Assembly: GCA_905182995.1 (NCBI GenBank)
Contig: CAJJDP010000010.1
Coordinates: 124,001 to 188,000, forward strand
Length of the DNA stretch: 64,000 bases
Source: Paramecium octaurelia
Taxonomy: Eukaryota > Ciliophora > Oligohymenophorea > Peniculida > Parameciidae
Reading direction: 5' to 3'
Made by a program: the position numbers and the translations under genes. Under the pieces are notes generated by a model that worked only from the letters and a program-made list of their open reading frames with translations, was not told where the DNA came from and searched no databases. Below, in pieces: positions 12,415 through 24,376 of the stretch (positions are counted from its first letter, which is position 1; the number at the start of each line of letters is the position of its first letter).

Positions 12415-13760
12415 ATGCAAGTTTTTACTAAAAATGTTTTTCGGAGATTTGCATTCACTCCATTTTTCTCTTTCTCATCCAAGAGAGATTTGTATGGTAA
12501 TACTGTAATCTAAGCAATTAGAATTATTGGGAGTACCTAAGAATGCCTCATAGAATGATATCAAAAAAGCCTATTATGGATTAGCCAAGAAATATCATCC
12601 AGATGCAAATCCATCCAAGGATGCCAAAGAGAAGTTTGCTGAAATCAATAAGTAACGATTATTTCTACAAATCTAGTGCATATGAAACACTATCAGATGA
12701 AAATAAAAGAAGAGTCTATGACCAAGTGGGAATGACTGGAGATGAACAGGATTAGGCTGGAGCATAAGATCCTTTTGCTGCATATAGTAGTTTCTTTAGA
12801 TAAGGAGCAAGAGGAGGTCGAGGACAAGAATACGAATTTGATGAATCCATATTTGGTGATTTCGCATCCTTTTTTAATATGGGAGGAGAAGCTGAAAGAA
12901 CTATTAAAGGAGCTGATATTCATGTCCAAATGGAAATCTCTTTTATGGATAGTGTTCAAGGCTCACAATAGACAATTTAATTTGAGAAAGTAGGAACATG
13001 CACTACATGTAATGGTACGAAATGTAAACCTGGAACTGCCCCAGGAAGATGTACTAATTGTGGAGGAAAGGGATCTATCAATTATAGACAAGGAGCTATG
13101 ACCATATAAATGGCATGCACTAAATGCAGAGGAACAGGAATCTCCATCAAAAATCCATGTATTCATTGCATTTCATTCATTTAGGCACTACATGTAGAGG
13201 CATGGGCATATAGAAACAACCAACAAATGAAACTATCAACATACCAAAAGGAATAGCAGATGGTTAAAACTTGAGAATTACAGGTAAAGGAAACGTTGGG
13301 GAAAATGGAGGAAAATCAGGAGATCTTATTGTTAAAATTCAAGTCAAACCTGATCCTTATTTTAAAAGAGATGGATATGATTTAATTACCAATGCTTATA
13401 TTTCTGTTGCTTAAGCAGTTTTAGGTGATACAATTAAAATTAAAACTTTGAATGGTGATAAATAAGTATCAGTCAAGCCTGGATGTCAAGATGGAGAAAA
13501 AATGAGATTGAATGGCTTAGTATTATATATTAAAACTATTATAGGGAATTAACAAATTGGCACCAAATTAAAATTAAAAAGGCGATTAAGTTATCAATTT
13601 CAAAATACAAATACCCACCAAATTAAATGAGAAATAAAAAGAGATATTCCAAGAATTAGCCAAAGTATCTATTCTTATTAATATAAATTAGTTGGAGAAA
13701 ACAGAATCTTAAAATTAAGAAGGGATATTTGATTAAGTAAAGAATGCCTTCCATAAGTGA
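12415..13760 (+). CDS. Type I DnaJ (Hsp40) co-chaperone, probably mitochondrial
   Basis: Four introns (25, 25, 26, 25 nt) give 414 residues. A basic, phenylalanine-rich N-terminus ([18 protein letters not shown]) looks like a mitochondrial presequence. The J domain follows ([14 protein letters not shown] ... [11 protein letters not shown]) with the HPD triad that stimulates Hsp70 ATPase. Then comes a glycine-rich segment and a zinc-finger region with four CxxC motifs ([33 protein letters not shown]), the last cysteine codon being split by an intron. C-terminal substrate-binding domains end with the TGA at 13758. This is the Mdj1/DnaJ architecture; the partner would be mitochondrial Hsp70. Confidence 0.9.
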
Positions 13761-13959
13761 GAATATTTATTTGTTTATACAAACACTTATAACTTTCATT
13801 AATTAAATTGAATCATCTCAATTATTGATATGTCATGAAATAATTAGGGATTTAAATTTTATTTAAATATTGCTGAACTTGATCATCTTAGGTATTGTTG
13901 TTATTCTTTGAATTGAATGAATGATAGAATATCATTTGTACAAATATTCTGCTTCCAAA

Positions 13960-14388
13960 TCATATTCTATTAAAAGTAATAAATATAAAATTATATGTAA
14001 ACTATACAAATTAATCACTATAACTTTTTTGAGTTTATTTTATCATACACTATTGTTAGTTCCTTTAAGATAAATTAGCTAAATCAATATTAATAAAACA
14101 TTTTTTAAGTATAATCAATATTTGAGTTTGGGGAAAAAACCACTTAAGCAGTAAACAAAAGTAAAGACGTTATTCCGAATTTAAGTACATCAACATCAAC
14201 TAATTATAATTAAAATCACATTTTTTATTAACAGAAACAATAAATTTTATAAAAGTGAAAACTCTTAAATAAAATAGATATTGATTCTGTTGCCTAGAAT
14301 ATGTAGAAATATAACTATAAGTAGCTTTATCAAATTTATTCTTTAATGAATAATTAAAAATTATAATAGCTTGAATTTGTCTCTTCAT
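13960..14388 (-). CDS. Possible small gene between DnaJ and kinase
   Basis: With the ciliate code the minus frame from ATG 14388 stays open for 142 residues to TGA 13962-13960. It contains glutamine codons TAA/TAG and some aromatic-rich segments (YLFYLRVFTFIKF, LLLKWFFPQTQ). No family or signature is seen, and an open frame of this size can arise by chance in such AT-rich DNA. The same frame recurs at 15352-15780 because of the duplicated segment. It would fill the otherwise empty 860 bp upstream of the kinase. Confidence 0.3.
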
Positions 14389-14623
14389 TTCAAAAATTTA
14401 TTAAAATTAAACTTATCAGTTTTGAAATTTTGATTTATATAAATAATTTTGGAACATATATATATTTAATTAAAATAACAAAATACTTGTATCCTTAATG
14501 ATTACATATTAAAGTATTTGTTTCAAATTGTAATACGATGGAACATTCATGAATATTCATCTGAATTTTCTTATTATGTATCAAAACGTGAATTAATCAG
14601 AGTTATTTAATATAAATTTGTGT

Positions 14624-15226
14624 ATGAAATAACTTAAAATAAATAATCAATACTTTACACAAAAGAGAATTTCGTAAGGATCATTTGGCGTCGTTATGTA
14701 AGGGTATGATTAAAGGAATGGTAAAATGGTGGCCATAAAAATAGAAAGACCGGAAAATGAACATCTGCATTCATTAGATCGAGAGGTGGAAATTTTATCA
14801 AGGTTATAAAATATTAAGGGAATACCAAAATTACTGTATTATGGAACTTAGGAGAACTATAATACAATAGTGATGGAATTGCTTTAAAAAGACATGTCCT
14901 CCATACTAAAGCAAAGGAAAAAAATTAGTTTAAAGTCTATACTTTAAATCACAATTTAGCTACTATCAATTCTCGAAGAAATACATAAATAGGGTGTGCT
15001 GCATAGAGATTTGAAACCTGAAAATATAATGTTGGATGAATAGAATGCTATTTATCTAATAGATTTTGGGATAAGTAAAATATTTTAACGAAAAAATGGA
15101 GACCTAATGTAAATATAATCATTTAAGACAAGTCCTTTTAAGGAGAAGGTGCCTTTTGTTGGGACTGCTCGCTATGCATCTATTGCAGCTCACAAAGGAC
15201 AAGAATTAAGTCGAAAGGATGATATC
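14624..15226 (+). pseudogene. Truncated copy of the CK1-like kinase gene (assembly artefact)
   Basis: This is the first 201 codons of the kinase described at 16016-17433, identical in sequence. It breaks off at the N at 15227, inside the segment after the RYASIAAHKG motif, and what follows is unrelated intergenic sequence. It is unlikely to exist as a separate gene in the organism. Confidence 0.85.
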
Positions 15227-15227
15227 N

Positions 15228-16618
15228 TGAAATAATTAGGGATTTAAATTTTATTTAAATATTGCTGAACTTGATCATCTTAGGTATTGTTGTTATTCTT
15301 TGAATTGAATGAATGATAGAATATCATTTGTACAAATATTCTGCTTCCAAATCATATTCTATTAAAAGTAATAAATATAAAATTATATGTAAACTATACA
15401 AATTAATCACTATAACTTTTTTGAGTTTATTTTATCATACACTATTGTTAGTTCCTTTAAGATAAATTAGCTAAATCAATATTAATAAAACATTTTTTAA
15501 GTATAATCAATATTTGAGTTTGGGGAAAAAACCACTTAAGCAGTAAACAAAAGTAAAGACGTTATTCCGAATTTAAGTACATCAACATCAACTAATTATA
15601 ATTAAAATCACATTTTTTATTAACAGAAACAATAAATTTTATAAAAGTGAAAACTCTTAAATAAAATAGATATTGATTCTGTTGCCTAGAATATGTAGAA
15701 ATATAACTATAAGTAGCTTTATCAAATTTATTCTTTAATGAATAATTAAAAATTATAATAGCTTGAATTTGTCTCTTCATTTCAAAAATTTATTAAAATT
15801 AAACTTATCAGTTTTGAAATTTTGATTTATATAAATAATTTTGGAACATATATATATTTAATTAAAATAACAAAATACTTGTATCCTTAATGATTACATA
15901 TTAAAGTATTTGTTTCAAATTGTAATACGATGGAACATTCATGAATATTCATCTGAATTTTCTTATTATGTATCAAAACGTGAATTAATCAGAGTTATTT
16001 AATATAAATTTGTGTATGAAATAACTTAAAATAAATAATCAATACTTTACACAAAAGAGAATTTCGTAAGGATCATTTGGCGTCGTTATGTAAGGGTATG
16101 ATTAAAGGAATGGTAAAATGGTGGCCATAAAAATAGAAAGACCGGAAAATGAACATCTGCATTCATTAGATCGAGAGGTGGAAATTTTATCAAGGTTATA
16201 AAATATTAAGGGAATACCAAAATTACTGTATTATGGAACTTAGGAGAACTATAATACAATAGTGATGGAATTGCTTTAAAAAGACATGTCCTCCATACTA
16301 AAGCAAAGGAAAAAAATTAGTTTAAAGTCTATACTTTAAATCACAATTTAGCTACTATCAATTCTCGAAGAAATACATAAATAGGGTGTGCTGCATAGAG
16401 ATTTGAAACCTGAAAATATAATGTTGGATGAATAGAATGCTATTTATCTAATAGATTTTGGGATAAGTAAAATATTTTAACGAAAAAATGGAGACCTAAT
16501 GTAAATATAATCATTTAAGACAAGTCCTTTTAAGGAGAAGGTGCCTTTTGTTGGGACTGCTCGCTATGCATCTATTGCAGCTCACAAAGGACAAGAATTA
16601 AGTCGAAAGGATGATATC
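15228..16618. repeat. Direct repeat, copy 2 (1391 bp), continuous with the intact kinase
   Basis: Second copy of 13836-15226, offset 1392 bp. Unlike copy 1 it runs without interruption into the rest of the kinase gene, so copy 1's left flank plus copy 2's right flank probably reproduce the true chromosome. Confidence 0.9.
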
Positions 16619-17433
16619 GAATCATTATTCTATGTAATGATCTTCTGCTTAAAAGGGTATTAATGGCTTTTATCATTAGATTAGTACTTTACCATGGCAG
16701 AACTTAAAGCACATTCCAGATGATCAAAGAACACAGAAAATAGGAGAGTTGAAAGAAACAATTGATCCAAAAGTGCTCTTTAAAGATTTGCCGAACGAGT
16801 TTATTAAAATTTACGAGTAATAAAAATTTAGAGAATATTAGATATTTAAGAAAATTAACATACAACGTTGAACCCGATTATAAAACAATAATTAAATTAT
16901 TACACCAAGCAGCGAAACATTTAAATATTCTTTTAGACTATAGATACGAATGGGACATCTAAAATAATTATCAAGATTTAGTTGTGAATAGATTTGGATC
17001 TTTGTAGCCTGAAGAAACGTAGATTAAGAACTATGAAAAATTTTAATCAAATATCAACAATAATTAGAATAATCATGCAAGGCCAAGTTAATTACAACTT
17101 CCAATGATGAAATTAGAATCAAATTAAACAAACAACAGTAATTATGGAAGTGGGAACTATAATAATAGTATTTATAATTCAGTGGGAATAATTTACTCTC
17201 TGTCTAATGAAGAAATAAGTGAAGAATTGCAAGAACCTATTCCAGATGAGCAAGAAAGCTAAATCTTTATCAATGTTTAAGCATTTCCAGATCATTTGAA
17301 AAAGCCTCATTAATAGAGGAGTAATATTTAGAGTGAAGAAGAGTTTTACTGTATTGAAGACAATCTATTATCTGATAAATACTAAAAATTAAATGCATAA
17401 GTTACTAGTAATATGTAGAGTCATAAAAAATGA
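16016..17433 (+). CDS. Casein kinase 1-like protein kinase
   Basis: Two introns (28 and 25 nt) give 454 residues. The catalytic domain shows a glycine loop (ISQGSFGVV), the VAIK lysine, HRDLKPENIM with the catalytic aspartate, DFGISK, and the CK1 hallmark GTARYASIAAHKGQELSRKDDIESL, followed by LPWQNL. The C-terminal 170 residues are glutamine/asparagine- and serine-rich and probably regulatory. CK1-family kinases phosphorylate serine/threonine on acidic or primed substrates and form large families in Paramecium. This is the complete copy; an incomplete duplicate lies just upstream. The 3' end faces the Rab gene 91 bp away. Confidence 0.88.
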
Positions 17434-17524
17434 TTTCCTATTTTTAAATTAACTGCTTCATTATTCTATATTTTGGCGAAATTCTTAAATTAAATCATTT
17501 GTTAAAATAAAAATCAAAAATTCA

Positions 17525-18209
17525 TCAGCAACATGAAGAATTCTAATTTCCATTATATTGATTAATGACTGGCTATGCTTCAGACATCTCACCCAATTTA
17601 ATCCCATTTTATGGATCATTTAAATCTATCTCCTTATTCTTAATTTTCATATAAATTCGTTGTACTAAGGTTTCAAAAGCTTGTATAACATTTTCCCCTG
17701 TTCTTGCCGATGTTTCTAAATATAAACAGCCAGTTTATTGAGCAAGTTATTGTCCTTCATCTTGAGAAACTTCCCTTCCCCACGAATCAATTTTATTTCC
17801 AACAATCATTATCTCAGCTGATGAATCTTGCTTTACCTCATTTAACCAATTAATGAGATGATGGAATGTTTTTTTCTTAGTAACATCATAAACTAGTAAA
17901 CATGCAATTGATCTATATATTGAATTAATATCCCTTACCCTCTATAATATGCTCTTGTAATCGACCTAAATGACTCTTAACCTGCCTAAATAATATTATG
18001 AAGTTTACAGTATCCCAAACATTTATTCTAATGACGCTGTCTTTATATATCATGTCTTTCTATCCAAATCCAATCCCAACTGTTGAATCAATGTTATTTT
18101 TGAATTAACCCTCGATAAATTATTGGAGTAAACAACTTTTTCCGACTCCAGAATTACCTACAATGATAAATTTAAAACTATAATGGTAATTACATTGTTA
18201 TTTATTCAT
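17525..18209 (-). CDS. Rab-family small GTPase (Rab2/4/14-like)
   Basis: Two introns (23 and 26 nt) give 211 residues. All G motifs are present: GNSGVGKS (P-loop), the switch I threonine region (STVGIGFG), WDTAGQES (switch II; its catalytic glutamine is a TAA codon), NKID and ETSA. The effector region and SFRSITRAYYRG are typical of Rabs near Rab2, Rab4 and Rab14. The C-terminus ends NSSCC, a double-cysteine geranylgeranylation site for membrane anchoring. It should act in vesicle traffic. The protein starts at ATG 18209, 38 bp from the divergent SF-assemblin gene, so the two may share a promoter. Confidence 0.9.
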
Positions 18210-18247
18210 AATAATACAAATAAAATTTGTTAATAAAATAAATAAAA

Positions 18248-19069
18248 ATGAATCCAAATACACCATTCAACGAACGATTTGCTAAAATCTCTGAAAAACT
18301 CAGTTCAATCTAATTGCATCACGATAGTTCCAAAGCTCATCGTATAGATGTTATTTGTGGACGTGTCTCTGGTGTAGAAGAGAGAATCCAAGATACAATT
18401 ACATCTTATAACAGAAAATTAGTACATACTTTTATCTCATTTTAGCATTCTCTTAAGGATGAAATTGTGAGATTGCAAAAATAGATTGAGGAGGAAAACA
18501 ATACTTTTGAGACACAATTTGAATAAAGAGTGAGAGAAATTGCTGCTTTTGAAAGTCGTATAACGACTAAATTGGAACAAGAGATTTCAATTAGAAAGGA
18601 TGGCAATCTTAAATTATAAGGCTATTTGGATGAAAAAGTATTCATCTCCAATAAACCTAGGTTGTCTACTTAAAATCAGATATTTAGACAGAGAGTAAAA
18701 TTAGATAGGAATAAATTGAAAACATTACTACTTCTTTGGAAAATGATTTACCAAAATTATATGATTTGGTGAAGACAGAAGGACAAGATAGAGAAGACAG
18801 TGATAATGGTACTTTAAGAAGAGCAGGAGATGAAATCAAGAGATTAAATGAAGGATTGTCAAATTAAAAGAAATTAAGGTATTTATTTGATATAAAATAA
18901 AAATAGAGAGGAATCAGAAGCAGCAATTTTTGAGATGCTAAAGGATTTGGTTTCAAGAGTAAAGAGTGAAATTGAAGAAGAGAAAAAATTAAGAGAAGAG
19001 AGTCAAGAGAATTTGTTAGGTTTACTTGAAGATGCATGCAATAAAATTTATAGAGCTGCAAAAGATTGA
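18248..19069 (+). CDS. SF-assemblin (striated fibre/rootlet protein)
   Basis: About 250 residues of almost continuous coiled coil after a short head (MNPNTPFNERFAKISEKL). Two introns (23 and 28 nt) are needed. A third stretch of 24 nt with GT...AG ends near 18420 could also be an intron, because it is a multiple of three without TGA. Either reading keeps the frame, giving 256 or 248 residues. The head-plus-rod layout, charged heptads and the C-terminal end (EDACNKIYRAAKD) fit the SF-assemblin family, which builds striated rootlets at basal bodies and is expanded in Paramecium. Confidence 0.8.
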
Positions 19070-19237
19070 TATTTATTATAACCTATTATTATTATTATTA
19101 AATTTTAATTATGATGTTGTTCTTGGATATTATGTTAATTTAATTTATGAATTCAAATGTTCCAATGGGTATCCTAATTGAAATAACAAACTAATATAAA
19201 TTATAATTTAAATAGATAATAATAAACATAAAAAGGA

Positions 19238-20211
19238 TCAAAAAATAGATCTCCACCATGTTCTTGAATATTTCCTTTCTTCACTTTTTTTTTCAAAATT
19301 AAAATTGGTTTCCTAAGAAAAATGAACTCGTTTCTTTTTGAATAATTTTGATTTTGCTTGTGTTCTATTAGGCAAGCTTTTCGAAGTTAATGATAATGGA
19401 ATCTTATGTTATTTAAGTATCCCTTTTTTTTTGCTATTGCAGCTACAACTGTTGTCTTCTAAATATTAATTACTTATGATTTTCTCATAAGCTTTATTTT
19501 GATGATGTTGATTTTGTGTGGAGTATTTGAGAGGATCTGTTTTATTGACAGTTGACTGAATGTTAGATTACTTTTCAGATGATAACTACAATGAACTTGA
19601 TTAAAGGGATGCATACTGAGAATCTTTAGATTCTTTTGAAGTATTCTTATTAGGTGAGATTTATTATTTTTAATTAAACCTTTATGAATTTTCTAAATAA
19701 TTATTTTAAGATTTAGAGATTAATTCAGATTTCAATTTTTAAAATTCTAATTGTTTCCTAGCAATATCGTTTATAATGAATCTTTGTCGTTCCTCTTATT
19801 CTTCTTACTTTCTAATTAGTTTTATTATGATAAATACATTTCTTGTATTCTAGCCTTGACTTCGATCTCTAAATCCTCCATAAATCTATTTTATCTTTAT
19901 TTAACAGTTGATTCATTAATATATTTTGTTGTAACAAAAACTGGAAGTAACTCTATTTCAATGTTGCTGGCAATGAATTCATTTTTTGGATCGGATTGAG
20001 TATGTAAAATATTATCTGAATATTCTAATTCCCTACGAAAATGAGTAGCAGGAAAGGTAGATGATTCCCCTTAACGAGAACTAGAAGCTGATCGATTCCG
20101 ATTTATATTTCTTTCAGTCTTTGGTTATTCAAAGTTTAATTCTAGTGTGCTTCCCTCATATCTCAAACCATTTCCACATTTAACTTCACATTTAGATGGA
20201 CATCCCCCCAT
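19238..20211 (-). CDS. Acylated low-complexity protein with PP1-docking motif
   Basis: One 26-nt intron gives 315 residues. The start MGGC predicts myristoylation and palmitoylation. A central segment (EIKQEEQEERQRFIINDIARKQ) is helical and highly charged. Most of the rest is serine/asparagine-rich and disordered. Near the C-terminus KKRVHFSQE contains a perfect RVxF motif preceded by lysines, the classic docking site for protein phosphatase 1. I infer a membrane-anchored PP1 targeting or inhibitory subunit. No overall family match is recognised. Confidence 0.65.
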
Positions 20212-21110
20212 TATTATAATTAATTAATATTAATTGAACATGAAGATTAATAATTTAATTACAATAAAAATACAACCCTGGAAGTATTGTTGATAAGCTC
20301 TGATCTCTGATTTCTAAGACTCTTAAATGTTTTGAGAAAGTGTAGCCATAAATCTGGCTAAAATGTGGATCAAAAATATTTTGTGAGTAATATGAATTTA
20401 TGAGATAAATCAATATGAGCATTTGTAACCACTAAAAAATTTATTGTACCAATCAAACCAAATGGTGATTTCGAAGATACAGACCCTTATGTTTACACTC
20501 TAATTATTTTATTCTACATTAAATATCAGTATTACTTTATTTAATTAAAAACCTCTTAATTCTGAAAAATTGGTATAAATTTATCCTCTCCTATTAACTA
20601 GTTTAAATGAGAATACCTATTTGAAATCAGTTTTTGCAATTCATTAGATACAATTTTAATAAGGACTAAAATAAAATTTGGCTCATAATAATCAACATGG
20701 TTTTGTGTTGGATTGTTATTTTTACTTTCAGTAATTATATATTTTGATTAAAAATTAAATGGTATTAGAATTAGAATTCACAATATATATCCGTTGTGAA
20801 ATTAGCCTTTTAACATTAAGTGGTAAGTATCATAATTATTGATGAGATTCATCTAGAATCCTTCTCCCGATCCTAAATTTTTACTCTTATTGAATTTATA
20901 TGAAATAATAAAAAATTTTTTGGATCATTATATTTATACTTCTTTTAAATTTCCCAGTATCTTTCTTATCTATTAAAATCTTAAAATTAAATAAAAAGAC
21001 ATTCTATAATTTTCTAATACAAGCAACATTAATAAAATACCAAGATGTTAAATTATTTATATATAAGGACAAATATCAGTAATTGATTTAGTCTGATTCT
21101 CTGTTATTAA
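20212..21110. other. Probable gene(s), strand and exons unresolved
   Basis: Both strands carry convincing fragments. Plus strand: VPIKPNGDFEDTDPYVYTL near 20430-20490, then a stretch around LKQNLAHNNQHGFVLD near 20650-20710, ending at TGA 21094-21096. Minus strand: HVDYYEPNFILVLIKIVSNE near 20640-20690 and MNLINNYDTYHLMLKG near 20830. Neither set joins cleanly with normal introns; one minus-strand join would need an intron of 57 nt. The plus-strand fragments look slightly more natural. A decaying gene, or a gene with sequence errors, would explain the picture. Confidence 0.35.
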
Positions 21111-22166
21111 ATGACTGGATATTAACAGAGATTCACAAATATTGTTTCGAGTAATAAATAAATTTAAAATTGCAAAAATGGAAGACACTTTAGATAAAAA
21201 CATGACTACCAAATATTTAGTAAATATCCCATTTTTTTAAGTATTAATGTCTTGCCAAGTCCGTGTAAATACACTCAAATATCATTGTTAATAATCATAT
21301 GTAATAATCTTGTGGGAAAGCAAATATATTAAATTTACTCCTCAAATCATCCAATTGTTATTATTTGTTTATAATAAAACTCATCTAGTTTCTTCTCACC
21401 ATTTACATTACCTATTAATGATTGTTGTGGATTTTATTAACAACAAGAATGTACATAAGAATACTCTTGTATAAAATTAACAAATGTTGTTAGTATTATA
21501 AATATAGGATTTTTATTTTTAAATAAATTAAAATATTAGGAGGATCAAATGTTACAGTTTTTATCAACTCCAGTGGATGCTATCTCTTATAATGTTTGGA
21601 TGAATAAACCAATAAAAGCTGCATTTGAGGATAATAATTCAATTGCACAATTTTATTTGCTTTTTCCATCCTTATGGATAGAGCATAGAATTAATAGAAA
21701 TGCTTATCCATCGAAATAGGAATACATCAAAAAATGTTTACTTCATTTAGCATTTTATCCTATGACAGTTATATTTATCAATGCATTGACAAAGAATTTA
21801 TATTTAAGTGATAGTGTCAAAGATATCTACTAATCCAGAGGATTTTTCGGACTTTTTTCAGGTTTTCATTACTAGTTGTTGATGTAGTTTTTATCAATCA
21901 TTTAAAATTACGTTTTTGTGGAGAATAATAACATTGGATATTTAAGAATTGGATATTGGATGGTATTTTAAGTGTTTAATGTTCCACTTTAAATACTATT
22001 TTTGTCATTAAGACTTAAGTCCATAACTGGAATATCAGAACTCTTCAATATTGGAACTGGTTGGATTTGTGGTTTAGTGAGTTAATTTATTAAATAGTTT
22101 AAATCGTTAAAACAAGAATTGGCCATAGCAAAGGACGATAGATCAAGAAAGTTTATAGGTGGATGA
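21111..22166 (+). CDS. Multi-pass membrane protein, weakly mitochondrial-carrier-like
   Basis: An intronless frame of 351 residues starts at ATG 21111; an internal ATG at 21549 begins the most convincing part. Hydrophobic segments include FYLLFPSLWI, LLHLAFYPMTVIFINAL and VFNVPLQILFLSL. Fragments such as TPVDAISYN and SRGFFGLFSGF recall the PxD and gate-glycine blocks of mitochondrial carriers, but the prolines are only about 60-75 residues apart instead of about 100, so the assignment is tentative. The first 140 residues are cysteine-rich and may belong to a different exon structure. The histidine ammonia-lyase stop lies 20 bp away on the other strand. Confidence 0.5.
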
Positions 22167-22186
22167 CTTAATAGAAATATGTATAT

Positions 22187-23875
22187 TCATAATAATTATA
22201 ATTCTTGCATTAATTGATTTATGTGACCATCTCTCAGATTCTTAGCCATTATTTCAATGTATTAGTTCATAAAAATATCCTAAAATACTTATATAATATA
22301 CTTGAGTCTTAACGTCAGGAATGAGGTTTCTGATGAATTTGAGACAACTTTAAATCTTAGGTGGTAATTAGATTTTAGCATATTCCAACCCTTATGCTGC
22401 ACACATTAATTCAATAGCAATAATGTATTCTGCATTCTAAACTATTTGCAATCCTTTTCTAGCACTATAGGCTCCCATAGATACATGATCTTCGATATTG
22501 GCAGAAGTCGGAACAGTGTCAATGCAACTAGGATGGCTAAGTACTTTATTTTCAGAAACTAATGCAGCACTAGTATATTGAGGAATCATGTATCCATTCA
22601 ATAATCCCCCTTTTGAAGTTAAAAACATTGGTAATCCACAATCCCCAATTTCAGAATTAACCAATCTTTCTTGTCTTCTCTAATTAATACTGAGTGTAAT
22701 CATATTACCTCACTAAATATACAAAGTCTTTGCAAGGCAATGCACATATTATCAGCCAACATTCCCATATATTCACCATGGAAATTACCACCAGATCTAG
22801 CTGATTATCGTTCATTATCAATAATTGGATTATCACTAGTTGAATTAATCTCTCTTTCTAAAACTTTTAGATTTTCTTCAATAGACTATCTAATAATTTA
22901 ATGTGTAGTAAATGCAGTCGATATGCTTTTAGGATTAGTTTTAATTTAATCTGCCCACTCTTCTCCAATTAAACTGAATACTATATTCCTTGATTTGTTA
23001 TCACTCTTAGAGTAATTTTTTAAGAAATGATAATTGGCTATATTAGATGATAAATATTACTCTATAAAGCATAACTTGTTAATCCCAAAGCTAGATCTGC
23101 AGCATTCATAACTTACTATGATCTCATCAATGTTTCTAAGTTTATTGCAGCCATCATTTGAGTTCCGTTATTCATAGCCAATCCTTCCTTCTCCATGAAT
23201 TCTAAAGGTTCAAAATTATGCAATTTTAAAGCCTGTTCTGCAGGTATATACTATCTGTCATTCCAAATCTCTCCAATTCCCATGAGTCCTAAAGCTAAAT
23301 GTGATAAAGGTGCAAGATCTCCGGATGCTCCAACTGATCCTTGACATGGAACCTTGGGAATAAGTTTCTTATTTATAGCTTATTGTAGAGATTCAATTAG
23401 AGACATCCTTACACCTGAAAACCCTCTGATTAAACAATTTAATCTCAAAATCATCATTACCAAAACTATGTTTGGTTATAATGGTTCTCCAACACATGAG
23501 GCATGTGATATAATTAAGTTCTTTTATAAATCGACCATTTCCTAATGAGGGATGTAAATCTGATTAGTTATATTCATAATTACTTCTTTGAATTTACCAA
23601 ATCCTGTACTAATACCATAAATTGGTATTTTCTTTTAAACAATCAAATCAACTGTATTTCTGGATTGAAGTATATGCTAATTTATAACCTATAATAATTA
23701 CGTTTTTAACATGATCTTAAATTTCAACAACAACATCTAAATTTCCTGATAAAATGTCCTTCAGATCATTAATAGACAAATTTACTCCATCCTAATAATT
23801 AAAATATTGAATACTAGAACTAACACTTTTTTCATTCAAAATTTAATTATAATAAATTATATGATTTGTTTGCAT
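22187..23875 (-). CDS. Histidine ammonia-lyase
   Basis: The enzyme converts histidine to urocanate, the first step of histidine degradation. Signatures in order: [13 protein letters not shown] near the N-terminus, then [19 protein letters not shown], whose Ala-Ser-Gly makes the MIO prosthetic group. They continue with [19 protein letters not shown] and [20 protein letters not shown], and finally [17 protein letters not shown]. The overall order and length (about 530 residues) match animal and bacterial HAL. At least two introns are clear: 25 nt before the exon that begins [13 protein letters not shown], and 22 nt near the 3' end. The start at ATG 23875 gives a short N-terminus compared with the animal enzyme, and an upstream exon is possible. 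Confidence 0.9.
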
Positions 23876-24376
23876 GAATTAATTTCTAGCAATATTGATA
23901 AATTTAAACAATATTAGGTGTCATAAACCTAAATTGGTTTCAAATATTAATGCCATACTCTCATATCTTTTTTAATTTATTAAACAAGACTGCAAAGTTC
24001 ATTATAAATTGGTAAGCTTACAAAGATAATACTTTCATTCAATAATAGTTAAGTATTATTAATTAATTTTATTATGCCAAACAACAAATTAATTATTTCA
24101 TTTCGAAAGAACTAATAATGTTTTTATTACGCAAAGACACAAACCAAACTGCCTTTACAAAAATCTCATGATTATTATAACTAATTTACAACTAAATCAA
24201 ATAATACACTAAAAGTGCTTTAGATTCTGTAAAAGAGAAAGAGATGTCTTTAACTTAAAAAAACCTAGAATGTTCATATACTTACAGGTATATTACTCAG
24301 ATATTCTCAATATTTCTGCTTACAATTTCTTAGGTAGGAATATAAAAAAAAGAATTTTAAAATATTAATTTTTATA
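23876..24376. other. Intergenic, no supported gene
   Basis: A 500-bp AT-rich interval between two divergent genes. It should hold both promoters. I see no RNA gene or long coding frame with protein-like composition. Confidence 0.4.

Larger units (their letters stand above)
13836..15226. repeat. Direct repeat, copy 1 (1391 bp), probable assembly overlap
   Basis: The sequence from 13836 to 15226 reappears base for base, as far as I can see, at 15228-16618, separated only by the single N at 15227. It holds the DnaJ-kinase intergenic region and the first part of the kinase gene. A perfect tandem copy whose junction is exactly an N is best explained by two contigs whose ends overlap but were joined without merging. 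Confidence 0.9.

Noticed and set aside
14624..15226. A second, tandem CK1 gene
   Set aside because: It is identical to the downstream gene and ends exactly at the N; an assembly overlap explains it better than a recent duplication.
20830..20860. DEIH-box helicase on the plus strand
   Set aside because: Only one motif is visible; no P-loop, SAT or motif VI was found in the surrounding kilobase.
21549..22166. Firm call of mitochondrial carrier
   Set aside because: The PxD-like sites are about 60-75 residues apart, not about 100, and basic residues of the signature are mostly missing; kept only as a weak likeness.
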